A program made the translations under genes and the position numbers. The notes beneath the pieces were generated by a model that saw only the letters and a list, made by a program, of their open reading frames with translations, made no database searches and was not told where the DNA came from. A stretch of 64,000 bases of DNA from Anaerococcus urinomassiliensis (GTDB taxonomy: Bacteria > Bacillota > Clostridia > Tissierellales > Peptoniphilaceae): NCBI RefSeq assembly GCF_900128425.1, contig NZ_LT635782.1, positions 845,359 to 909,358 of the forward strand, written 5' to 3'. This document shows positions 43,960 through 51,568 of this stretch, in pieces; the stretch's first letter is position 1, and every line of letters starts with the position of its first letter.

Positions 43960-45489
43960 ATGAAACTAACAATAATAGAAACATCAGATGTTCACTCATA
44001 TATTTCAACTGACTCTTTTAAAGTAAGGGGTCAAAAAGAGCAACACTCGCTTTCAAGGGCAAAGACATATTTGGATAAAGTACGAAACGAAAACAAAAAT
44101 GTGATTTATATAGACAACGGGGATAATATCCAAGGATCTCCCCTTGCTAGTTTATATCACAGAACTAATAGCATTGAAAATTTGAGCAAGTCCTATAACC
44201 TTTTAAAACCCGATGCTATAGTCTTAGGAAACCATGATTTTAATTACGGAAAAGACTATCTTAATTCATATATAAGCCATCTATCATGCCCAGTTTTATC
44301 AGCAAACACCATACAAATTGATGATCAGATTCTTGATATCAAGCCTTATATAATTAAAGAATTTTCTAATATCAAGGTTGGCATTCTTGGTCTTGTAACA
44401 CAATATATCCCCCACTGGGAAAATCCTAAAAATATTGAGGGACTTAAGTTCCAATCAGCTCTCGAAACAGCTAAGTATTATGTGCCATATTTAAAACAGA
44501 AAGAAGCTTGTGATATTGTCATTATCTCTTACCATGGAGGTTTCGCCAAGGATTTAGAAAGTGGAGTAAATATTTACCAAGAAACAGGGGAAAATGAGGG
44601 ATATGATTTACTATATTCAGGACTTGATTTTGATGTTCTTCTAACAGGGCATAATCACCAAGAAATAAGTGGTATCTATAATGACAAGATCGTTTTACAA
44701 CCAGGCTATGCTGCTTCTAAACTTGGAGAAGTAATTTTTGAAATAGATGAAGATAAAAAAATAAAAGACACTCAGGTTAACTTAGTAAATCTAGGCGACT
44801 TTAATCCTAGCCAAGAATTGGAAGATATGATACTGGAAGATATGTCTAAGACCCAGGATTTCCTAGATGCTACTTGTGGCAAGTTACTTACTAATGCACA
44901 AATAAAATCAGTTCTAGACGCACAATTACATGGCCACCCTTATATAAGTCTAGTTAATCAAATTCAAATGCATTACACACAAACTGATATAGGAGGAGCT
45001 TGCATATTTTTGCCTGATGCCAAAGGTCTTTATGGCGAAGTCTCTATGAGAAATATTATTTCAAACTATATGTTTAATAATACTCTTATGAAGGTTGAGG
45101 TAAGTGGCAAAGAATTCAAACAAATTCTTGAATTTAATTCTCATTATTTTGATATAGATGGTCATGGAAATATAGTTATAAATCCAGAATATTTCCTATA
45201 TAACTACGATATATATTCCGGAGTTGATTACAGCTTTGATATTTCAAAGCCAAGAGGTCAAAGGCTAGTAAGTGCTATCTATAAGAATCACGAGATTACT
45301 GACGACGAGAAAATCACCTTTGCAACTAATAGTTATAGGGCTATAGGCGGAGGAGATTTCCCCGTTTTAGATGGATCTCAAATAATCTGGGAATCAAGTC
45401 AAGATATTCCACAGTTTATTTTTGATTATATAGAAGAGAAAAAAATAGTAGAAATCAACGATTACCCAAGTGTAAATGTGATAGGTTAA
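43960..45489 (+). CDS. Cytoplasmic bifunctional metallophosphatase/5'-nucleotidase
   Basis: The 509-residue enzyme has the metallophosphatase motifs ETSDVHSYI, DNGDNIQGSP, GNHDFNYG, SYHGG and TGHNHQE, and the C-terminal nucleotidase domain with NSYRAIGGGDFP. It has no signal peptide, unlike the secreted homologue at 18 kb. It closes the phn-type operon, nine bases after the second permease. That position suggests it takes phosphate from an imported phosphate ester or cyclic nucleotide, a link between uptake and breakdown that is inferred. A 13 bp perfect hairpin terminator follows. Confidence 0.9.
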   Translation: MKLTIIETSDVHSYISTDSFKVRGQKEQHSLSRAKTYLDKVRNENKNVIYIDNGDNIQGSPLASLYHRTNSIENLSKSYNLLKPDAIVLGNHDFNYGKDYLNSYISHLSCPVLSANTIQIDDQILDIKPYIIKEFSNIKVGILGLVTQYIPHWENPKNIEGLKFQSALETAKYYVPYLKQKEACDIVIISYHGGFAKDLESGVNIYQETGENEGYDLLYSGLDFDVLLTGHNHQEISGIYNDKIVLQPGYAASKLGEVIFEIDEDKKIKDTQVNLVNLGDFNPSQELEDMILEDMSKTQDFLDATCGKLLTNAQIKSVLDAQLHGHPYISLVNQIQMHYTQTDIGGACIFLPDAKGLYGEVSMRNIISNYMFNNTLMKVEVSGKEFKQILEFNSHYFDIDGHGNIVINPEYFLYNYDIYSGVDYSFDISKPRGQRLVSAIYKNHEITDDEKITFATNSYRAIGGGDFPVLDGSQIIWESSQDIPQFIFDYIEEKKIVEINDYPSVNVIG

Positions 45490-45494
45490 TAAAA

Positions 45495-45535
45495 TAGCCA
45501 TAGGATTATCTCCACAATCCTATGGCTAATTTTTT
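45495..45535 (+). terminator. Terminator after phn operon
   Basis: A perfect 13 bp stem TAGCCATAGGATT / AATCCTATGGCTA with an 8-base loop is followed by ATTTTTT. Confidence 0.92.
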
Positions 45536-45537
45536 GG

Positions 45538-46608
45538 TTATATATTTTTATCTATTTTTTCGATTTTGAAGATTTTTGCAAAAGTCCAAACTATACCAAA
45601 AGTTAATATTACATGTCCAAGACCAGAAATTCCTGAAAGGGCAGCCTGTTTTACTATTTCTTCTCCATTTGATGTTACTTCATAAATTCCAATAAGCTCC
45701 ATTGAAATTAAAGTAAGTATTAATCCTGTTAGATAGATCAAATATGGTTTTTTGACTACTGATATTTTTTCTATGTCATAATTTCTAAACAATAGGTAAA
45801 TAACTAAAATAGTCAAGAATCCAAGGACTAGAGTGTGGGTGTGAACTATGGACATATAAGTCTCTCCTTCAAAATCCATATATTTTGTAAATTCCCTATA
45901 AAATGCACCTGCAATTAGTCCCATAATAAGGAAGGTAAATGATGTTGCCAGTAATGACTTTGCATTAAATTCTCCCACAAAGTATTTATATCCAAGTATA
46001 ACTATAAATAAGTAAGCAAGAGTTTTTGGCATCATTAGTGCCCCAACTGCAGGAATTGTATCAGCAAAGAGTACTACAGGTATATAAAATGCAAAGCTAA
46101 GTAAGATTAACCACCACATATTTTTAAGTCCTGGTTGTGATTTTTCCTTGTATGACCAGATTATTAATAATATTCCCATTATTAAAAATGGTATATTTCT
46201 GTATATACCCCAGGCATATGACTCATTTGCTCCACCCCAATTATTTTGTGGCATTAACACTAGGACAATTCTAACAATTGCAAGGGCAAATATTAGATTT
46301 CTTTTATTATTGTTAGTATCCCCGCTTTGAGACCTATAAAAATAATAATATAAAACATAAAATATTGTCATTGTAATACTTGTGACAAATTTGCCCCAAG
46401 ATAGTGCACTGATATTTGCCTCAAAGCCTCCTGGAGAAAAGTGTGATACCACTCTTGGTAGTAAGTGGAAACTGTCTCCAAGTCCCAAAAGTATTGCCAT
46501 AATACCAAATAATTTTGCTTCTTTACTATTTTCCAATAGTAATCTTATTCCTAAGGCTACTACTATGGCTAAGTAGCCTATATCAAATAAACTTTCACCT
46601 ATTTGCAT
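45538..46608 (-). CDS. Polytopic membrane protein with DUF2871-like C-terminus
   Basis: The 356-residue protein has about eleven membrane helices. The N-terminal 200 residues form a seven-helix-like unit with LGLGDSFHLLPR (near 42-53) and MPQNNWGG. The C-terminal about 140 residues resemble the DUF2871 family: MSIVHTHTLVLGF, and ALSGISGLGHVILTFGIVWTF at the end. The histidines in membrane-facing positions may bind metal or heme. It is transcribed with the TetR gene, overlapping it by 14 bases, and is therefore the likely target of that repressor. The function, possibly efflux or sensing, is not known. Confidence 0.75.
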   Translation of the reverse strand: MQIGESLFDIGYLAIVVALGIRLLLENSKEAKLFGIMAILLGLGDSFHLLPRVVSHFSPGGFEANISALSWGKFVTSITMTIFYVLYYYFYRSQSGDTNNNKRNLIFALAIVRIVLVLMPQNNWGGANESYAWGIYRNIPFLIMGILLIIWSYKEKSQPGLKNMWWLILLSFAFYIPVVLFADTIPAVGALMMPKTLAYLFIVILGYKYFVGEFNAKSLLATSFTFLIMGLIAGAFYREFTKYMDFEGETYMSIVHTHTLVLGFLTILVIYLLFRNYDIEKISVVKKPYLIYLTGLILTLISMELIGIYEVTSNGEEIVKQAALSGISGLGHVILTFGIVWTFAKIFKIEKIDKNI

Positions 46609-47176
46609 TAAAAATTCCTTTCTTAATCCAATCCATGTGGATTTTATATTTTTCTATAAAAGTGACTTTGTCCCATTCTTCTCTAAAATTTCTTTCAACT
46701 AGGCTATGTACGACAGCTCGAAAAAAATATATCTTCTCCAAATCAACATTCATCTTATCTGCCTTATCAACAACCTTGTCATAATTTTGGTGGCAGTTAA
46801 TCCAGTCTTCATTTAAGCTCTCATTCCAGAATAAAAACCTATTTTTATAAAGGTTGTAGCATTCATCTTTGAAAATATTGTCAGCAATATTTAATCCAAA
46901 ATCATTTAGTGAAGTAATAATGTCTCCATCATTTTTCATAAGTGATGTCATAAAAAGCATATGCATATCGTGAGTTTTTTTATCAAGTATATAAAAATAG
47001 CTATCCTCTAGGTCTTCAAAATACTGATAAAAACTTCCTCTTGCAATTCCAAGTCTTTCCACAATAGCCTTTACGCTGACTTTTTCAAATGGTTTTTCAG
47101 AAAATTCTGATATCAAAACTTCAGTAATCTTTGATTTTTTATCCTGGTCTAAATTATAAAAAGTTTCCTTTGGCAA
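46595..47176 (-). CDS. TetR-family transcriptional repressor
   Basis: The 193-residue protein has the TetR helix-turn-helix at about 8-52: KITEVLISEFSEKPFEKVSV, VKAIVERLGIARGSFYQYF. The rest is a ligand-binding helical domain with many Phe/Trp/Tyr residues. Its promoter carries two palindromes of the form TGACAnnnTGTCA, one between the -35 and -10 boxes, so strong autorepression is expected. The downstream membrane protein gene overlaps and shares this control. The inducer is unknown. Confidence 0.92.
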   Translation of the reverse strand: MPKETFYNLDQDKKSKITEVLISEFSEKPFEKVSVKAIVERLGIARGSFYQYFEDLEDSYFYILDKKTHDMHMLFMTSLMKNDGDIITSLNDFGLNIADNIFKDECYNLYKNRFLFWNESLNEDWINCHQNYDKVVDKADKMNVDLEKIYFFRAVVHSLVERNFREEWDKVTFIEKYKIHMDWIKKGIFNANR

Positions 47177-47193
47177 AAATACCTCCTTATAAA

Positions 47194-47242
47194 TGACAGT
47201 GTGTCACCAGAATATTATAAGTGACACTGTGTCACTTGTCAA
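47194..47242 (-). promoter_or_regulatory. Consensus promoter with two TetR operator palindromes
   Basis: On the minus strand TTGACA (47237-47242) and TATAAT (47214-47219) are perfect and 17 bases apart. AAGTGACACTGTGTCACTT (47219-47237), a perfect 19-base palindrome, fills the spacer. A second site TGACAGTGTGTCA (47194-47206) covers the expected transcription start, centred 28 bases away. Confidence 0.9.
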
Positions 47243-47244
47243 GT

Positions 47245-47272
47245 AAAAAAATAAGGAAGTTAATCCTTATTT
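47245..47272 (-). terminator. Terminator of the GNAT-rich operon
   Basis: AATAAGGA pairs with TCCTTATT around TTAACT, followed on the minus strand by TTTTTACTT. It overlaps the last codons of the 54-residue gene. Confidence 0.8.
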
Positions 47273-47424
47273 TTGTTTTTGTCATCTTTTGTCATTAAAG
47301 TTCCAACTAGTACTCCAACTATTAGCCCAAGCCCTACTCCCATTGTGATATTATTTCTAATAGATCCTATTGCTGCTCCAAAAACAAGCCCAAGGGCTAC
47401 ACATGTACTAAATTTACTATTCAT
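47260..47424 (-). CDS. Small glycine-rich membrane protein (54 residues)
   Basis: A short gene with a strong TTAGGAGGAAAT ribosome site encodes 54 residues: a short N-terminus, then two hydrophobic glycine-rich segments (CVALGLVFGAAIGSI and GVGLGLIVGVLVGTL) joined by RNNITM, and a Lys/Asp tail. GxxxG spacing suggests helix packing in the membrane. It lies 13 bases after the AAC(6')-like gene and ends in the terminator of the long operon. Its function is not known. Similar glycine-zipper proteins are common in Gram-positives. Confidence 0.75.
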   Translation of the reverse strand: MNSKFSTCVALGLVFGAAIGSIRNNITMGVGLGLIVGVLVGTLMTKDDKNKNKD

Positions 47425-47437
47425 ATTTCCTCCTAAT

Positions 47438-47872
47438 TTATAATTCTTTCTTAAAGCAAATAATCCTATTTACCTCTTCAAATCCAATAGATAAATGAAA
47501 GGCTAAACTGTCTTTGTTAGTAAGCGTACAATCACTAGCAAATTCTTTTATTCCCTTATCTTTTACCCATTTTTCACAAGCTTCTACTAAATCTCTAGCG
47601 TAGTTGTTTTTCCTATATTCATCTTCTACATATATACCCTCTAGGTATCCAACGGGGCTTGTTTCACACCCTTCTACATAATCATATCTAATAGAAACAT
47701 TAGCAAATCCAACTGGCTTATCATCTACGTATTTAATAAAAGAAGCCATATTGGGATCATCTGCAAATTCTTCGAATTCCTTTACAAGGTCATAAAGATT
47801 ATTATCTTCCCAAATTTTCATAGCCATTTTTCCAAGTACTTTTGAATCTTTTTTTTTAGCTTTTTTTATCAT
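47438..47872 (-). CDS. AAC(6')-like GNAT acetyltransferase
   Basis: The 144-residue GNAT enzyme resembles the aminoglycoside 6'-N-acetyltransferase AAC(6')-I subgroup closely in layout. It has VSIRYDYVEGCETSPVGYLEGIYV, then acetyl-CoA loop EYRKNNYARDLV, then KEFASDCTLTNKDSLAFHLSIGFEEVNRIICFKK near the end. The acetyl-CoA loop lacks the usual RxxGxG/A glycines (RKNNYA), which may lower activity. The substrate could be an aminoglycoside or a cellular amine. The start has GAGGG upstream. It is the penultimate gene of the operon. Confidence 0.82.
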   Translation of the reverse strand: MIKKAKKKDSKVLGKMAMKIWEDNNLYDLVKEFEEFADDPNMASFIKYVDDKPVGFANVSIRYDYVEGCETSPVGYLEGIYVEDEYRKNNYARDLVEACEKWVKDKGIKEFASDCTLTNKDSLAFHLSIGFEEVNRIICFKKEL

Positions 47873-47896
47873 AATACCCTCAATTTAGTTATTAGT

Positions 47897-48406
47897 TTAT
47901 CTTAAGTCTAAAATCATATAATCAGTATCATAGTACATACCATCAATTTTCATATCTGCTGGCAATACGCCTGTTTTTTTAAATCCAAATTTATCGTATA
48001 GGTTAATCGCCCTTTTATTACAGTTTATTACCTTAAGTTCAATAATTTCAAGATTTATATCTTTTGCAAAATTGATAAGACTTTTCATCAGTAAACTTCC
48101 CACACCTTTATTCCGATATTTTTTCTTAACGATTATACCAAGCATTCCCTTATGTTTCATTCTTTCTGATTTATTAGTAGAAATATTTCCAATACCTATT
48201 ATTTCTTTATCCAGCTCAGCTACTAAAAATATAGATCTATCTGATATTGTAGTATTTTCCAATATTTTTCTTTCTTCTTCAACTGATAAAGATAATCCCT
48301 CACTTCCATAAGTCATATAATCAGTCTCTCCACCTACAATCTTGCAATATTCTAATATATTTTCTGCATCATATCCAATAGCTTCTCTAATTATGAGATT
48401 TCTCAT
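47897..48406 (-). CDS. GNAT N-acetyltransferase
   Basis: The roughly 169-residue GNAT protein has the acetyl-CoA-binding loop KKKYRNKGVGSLLMKSL, followed by LEIIELKVINCNKRAINLYDKFGFKKTG, as in RimI/diamine-acetyltransferase-like enzymes. I chose ATG 48406 (MRNLIIREA), with GGAG eight bases upstream, because the longer frame would add 28 residues inside the previous gene's end. The substrate is unknown. It is one of four GNAT genes in the same operon. Confidence 0.88.
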   Translation of the reverse strand: MRNLIIREAIGYDAENILEYCKIVGGETDYMTYGSEGLSLSVEEERKILENTTISDRSIFLVAELDKEIIGIGNISTNKSERMKHKGMLGIIVKKKYRNKGVGSLLMKSLINFAKDINLEIIELKVINCNKRAINLYDKFGFKKTGVLPADMKIDGMYYDTDYMILDLR

Positions 48407-48426
48407 ATTTCTACTCCATAATATAT

Positions 48427-48894
48427 TTATAGTAAATACTTTATATAAATCTGACAAGGGTTCCAAGAATCCCACATATCTGGAAAACACTCAAGCTCGA
48501 CATATCCCATTGCCTTATAAAATTCATTTGTAGTATCATACTCAAGGTAGTGACCACTTTGAACAGTCTTAACTTGGGAATATGTAAATCCGGATTCAAT
48601 AGCAAGATTCTCGTAAGCATCATTTAATTTTTTTCCAACTCCTATCCTGTGGAATTCTTTTTTAATCCCCATTACAAATATATCAGCAGTATCATCACTT
48701 GTTGCATTCATTACTATAAATCCAGCAAGTTTATCATCTACATAGGCCACAAGATATGGCATATCTTTGGAGTCAGATATATAACTTTCGGTAGATTCTG
48801 GCAATCCAAACCATTCTGGCAGGCTATAAAGAATTTCCCTAGCAACAGTCTCCTTTTGCTTATAATTTTTTACTTCTATTACTTTTATTTCCAT
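48427..48894 (-). CDS. GNAT N-acetyltransferase
   Basis: A 155-residue GNAT protein with VMGIKKEFHRIGVGKKLNDAYENLA as the acetyl-CoA loop, and HYLEYDTTNEFYKAMGYVELECF in the C-terminal part. The EWFGLPES segment near 28-35 suggests substrate specificity different from its neighbours. It begins 16 bases after the YbaK-like gene and ends 20 bases before the next GNAT gene. The substrate is not known. Confidence 0.87.
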   Translation of the reverse strand: MEIKVIEVKNYKQKETVAREILYSLPEWFGLPESTESYISDSKDMPYLVAYVDDKLAGFIVMNATSDDTADIFVMGIKKEFHRIGVGKKLNDAYENLAIESGFTYSQVKTVQSGHYLEYDTTNEFYKAMGYVELECFPDMWDSWNPCQIYIKYLL

Positions 48895-48910
48895 CTATAA
48901 ATACCTTTTT

Positions 48911-49411
48911 TTAGAATAAATCAATGTTAGAAAAGAAGCTAGCCTGGTTGCCATTTTCTCTTATTAAATCCATCAAATCTGTCACTTTAAGCCAAATAGT
49001 TGCTGTATTTTCATTTGGGTGGCAGGCTATTAATTGGTCCTCCTTGTCAAAATACTTGTCTAGATAAAATTCTACTTTATGGTCTTTGTCGTTTAATATA
49101 CTTAGTGGACTTACTGAACCTTGGACAACTTTTAGAACTTCGGATAATTGTTCATCGTCAGCAAAGTTTAGAGATTTGATTCCATGATCTTTTTTGAATT
49201 TTTTAAGATTCGCTTTTTTATCCCCATGAACAGTTATTAAATAATATTTATCATTCTTTTTGTCATAAACAAATACATTTTTGGCATCAGCATTAGTTAC
49301 AGGCAAATCCATGCCTACCAAGTCGTCCATAGAAAAGACTGGCTCATGATCTAATCTCACATATTCAATTCCCTTTGAATCCAAAAATTTAAATACTTCT
49401 TCTTTGTTCAT
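48911..49411 (-). CDS. YbaK/PrdX-type aminoacyl-tRNA deacylase
   Basis: The 166-residue protein matches the ProX/PrdX family of free-standing editing domains that hydrolyse mischarged Ala-tRNA-Pro or similar. Visible are RLDHEPVFSMDDL near the N-terminus, NVFVYDKKNDKYYLITVHGDKKANLKK in the middle, the catalytic-region Lys in DKKAN, and VVQGSVSPLSIL. It is cytoplasmic. It lies nine bases after the hotdog thioesterase gene, within the ten-gene run. Trans-editing fits a general quality-control role. Confidence 0.9.
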   Translation of the reverse strand: MNKEEVFKFLDSKGIEYVRLDHEPVFSMDDLVGMDLPVTNADAKNVFVYDKKNDKYYLITVHGDKKANLKKFKKDHGIKSLNFADDEQLSEVLKVVQGSVSPLSILNDKDHKVEFYLDKYFDKEDQLIACHPNENTATIWLKVTDLMDLIRENGNQASFFSNIDLF

Positions 49412-49420
49412 TTTTACCTC

Positions 49421-49909
49421 CTACATATTATCCTTGACACCAACGGCAATAATTCTTGATTCTGCTCTCTTTTCTCCACGAACTTCCATGGTCATATTTA
49501 CTATTGCTTTTCTGTCGGTAAGTTCTTCCAAAGTTGATATTACAGTTATTTTTTCATTCATTGGTACTGGTTTTTTGAAATCTACTTCAAGCCTTGCGGT
49601 TATATATCTTCCTATTACAGTTTCTTCTGTAAGGTCTAATCCCTTGTTTTTGTGATTGAAGTATGCTGCTGAAGCAGTACCATGGCAATCAAATATCATG
49701 GCTATCATACCACCAAAGAGGTTTTGAGGTACTCCTCCCGTAAATTTCTCATCAGGAATAACCTTACAAATCACACTTTTCCCATCTTCGCTTGGATAAG
49801 ATTTCAAATGCATACCAGCTTCATTTTGTGGTCCACAACCCCAACAATGTTGGAAACGTTCCCCGTAGGTGTCTTGGATAGCTACTTTGTTTTGTTTTTC
49901 TTCTTTCAT
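49421..49909 (-). CDS. PaaI-type hotdog thioesterase
   Basis: The 162-residue protein has the hotdog fold pattern of PaaI/YigI thioesterases. CWGCGPQNEAGMHLK lies near the N-terminus, GGMIAMIFDCHGTASA carries the catalytic Asp/His region, and TARLEVDFKKPVPMNEKITV lies in the beta sheet. It would hydrolyse acyl-CoA esters in the cytoplasm. The two cysteines of CWGCG are a common feature of this subfamily. With the hydratase-like gene upstream it may belong to a CoA-ester metabolism set. It has its own ribosome site. Confidence 0.87.
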   Translation of the reverse strand: MKEEKQNKVAIQDTYGERFQHCWGCGPQNEAGMHLKSYPSEDGKSVICKVIPDEKFTGGVPQNLFGGMIAMIFDCHGTASAAYFNHKNKGLDLTEETVIGRYITARLEVDFKKPVPMNEKITVISTLEELTDRKAIVNMTMEVRGEKRAESRIIAVGVKDNM

Positions 49910-49927
49910 ATTCTCCCTCTTCTAATT

Positions 49928-50347
49928 TTATCTTATATATGTTTTTAATGGACAAGTTTTATTATTATCTGTCATTCCCATGGCTTGGTAAAAATAATTT
50001 GACCTGGCATCTTCAGCATCAGTTATTAGCAAAAATGTTCGTACATCTTTGAAATGATTAGAGGCTAGGGTATATAGTTTTTTTCCTATTCCTTGCCTAT
50101 AATAATTAGGATCTACTATTAAATCTTGTATAAATACTATATGTTCTCCATCACCTACACATCTGATAAATCCGGCAAGTAATCCATCGTCAAATGCTCC
50201 AAGTACATATATTGAATTTTCAAATGATCTTTTTAGTTTTTCTACATCATCAAGATAGGCTGTCCATCCGTTTTTTTCATAGATACTTAACACTTGATTT
50301 ATCAGTTCAGTATCAAATGTTTGATAATTTATTTCATCCATTTTCAT
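49928..50347 (-). CDS. GNAT N-acetyltransferase
   Basis: A 139-residue GNAT protein with FIQDLIVDPNYYRQGIGKKLYTLA as acetyl-CoA loop and SNYFYQAMGMTD at the C-terminal side. Its ATG overlaps the TGA of the FAD oxidoreductase gene (ATGA), so translation is coupled. An internal ATG two codons later (MDEIN) is an alternative. The substrate is unknown. Confidence 0.87.
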   Translation of the reverse strand: MKMDEINYQTFDTELINQVLSIYEKNGWTAYLDDVEKLKRSFENSIYVLGAFDDGLLAGFIRCVGDGEHIVFIQDLIVDPNYYRQGIGKKLYTLASNHFKDVRTFLLITDAEDARSNYFYQAMGMTDNNKTCPLKTYIR

Positions 50348-51558
50348 CTTCCAAGCCTATATGTCTCATATTCATCAAGTGACTCACCCTTTATCCACTT
50401 TGTTGCCATTGTTGCTCCTATTTTCGAGTAAACAGTACCATTTCCACCTACACCACATATTACAAAAATATCATCATTTTCTGGATCTATTCCCATGTAT
50501 GGTAAGTTGTCCTTGCTTATACCAAAAAGTGCTGCGTAGGAATATTCAACATCTAGGTCATATTTATCAACCAGCATTGAATTAGCTCCTTTTATTAAAT
50601 CTCTATCTCTTTTTCCAACATCTTTATCTTTGATATTGTCTGATTTTTCGTCAAATCCACCTATCATTAATCTACCTTCGAATGTTTTCTTAAAGTATGT
50701 ATATGCATCTTTGACTTCCCATACGAGCAGATCTTCATAGTTTTTTTCTTCTAATACTTGACTTACTCCTACATAGGTTTTATAAAGTTCCATATTTTCT
50801 AGGTTTTTCTTAAATTGATCAGGTGGATTGTAACCCGTTGCAATTACAATCTTTTTGTAAGATTTATTTATTTTCTGTCCGCCTATTTCAAGGCTAACAA
50901 TGTTTTCATCATTTATCTTCTCACATTTTATAAATTTTAGACCCTCTACAATTTCTAAATTATAATTATCAACAGCAGTTTTTAGTAAACGAAGTACAAA
51001 AGCATATGGATTTAGGTTAATATCTGGTCCACATAATAGGCCACCATATGCTTTCAAATTGTAATCAGCAAGCTGGTCATAGTTTAAATATTTAACATCA
51101 TAACCAATTTCTTTTTGCATCTTTGTTTCATCTTTGACGTCAGAAGCTTTTTTCATCTCCGTAGCCAAAATTATGCTGTTTTCTTGGATAAAATTTTCTT
51201 GGTCAATATTTACCAATTCATCGTTAATTTTAATTAAATGATCTACTGCCTTTTTTGATTGATTGTAAAATCTAATTGCCGCATCCTCTCCAATTTGATC
51301 AGCAAATTTTTTGACACCTTGGTCTGACATATATTGGATAAGACCAGTGTTTGCAGAAGTTGATCCATTTGCTATCCTGCCTTGATCAATTAATGTCACT
51401 TTATAACCAGCTTTTGATAGTTCATAAGCTGACAAGGCACCAGACATACCTGAACCTACTACAAGTACATCCGTATTAGGCTCAAAATTATTGTGGATCT
51501 CTAAGAAAATATCCTCAGTATTTGCAGGCCAAAATAAATTTCCTTTGTGTAATTTCAT
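50344..51558 (-). CDS. FAD-dependent oxidoreductase (DAO family)
   Basis: The 404-residue enzyme has the dinucleotide-binding motif DVLVVGSGMSGALSAYELS (GxGxxG), followed by GSTSANTGLIQ near the flavin, and a C-terminal SYAALFGISKDNLPYMG and ICGVGGNGTVYS typical of glycine oxidase/sarcosine oxidase-type proteins. The substrate may be an amino acid or amine. It is cytoplasmic. It starts ten bases after the previous gene and overlaps the GNAT gene by four bases. Acetylation of an amine or amino acid coupled to oxidation is an idea from context only. Confidence 0.9.
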   Translation of the reverse strand: MKLHKGNLFWPANTEDIFLEIHNNFEPNTDVLVVGSGMSGALSAYELSKAGYKVTLIDQGRIANGSTSANTGLIQYMSDQGVKKFADQIGEDAAIRFYNQSKKAVDHLIKINDELVNIDQENFIQENSIILATEMKKASDVKDETKMQKEIGYDVKYLNYDQLADYNLKAYGGLLCGPDINLNPYAFVLRLLKTAVDNYNLEIVEGLKFIKCEKINDENIVSLEIGGQKINKSYKKIVIATGYNPPDQFKKNLENMELYKTYVGVSQVLEEKNYEDLLVWEVKDAYTYFKKTFEGRLMIGGFDEKSDNIKDKDVGKRDRDLIKGANSMLVDKYDLDVEYSYAALFGISKDNLPYMGIDPENDDIFVICGVGGNGTVYSKIGATMATKWIKGESLDEYETYRLGR

Positions 51559-51568
51559 AAATCCTCTT

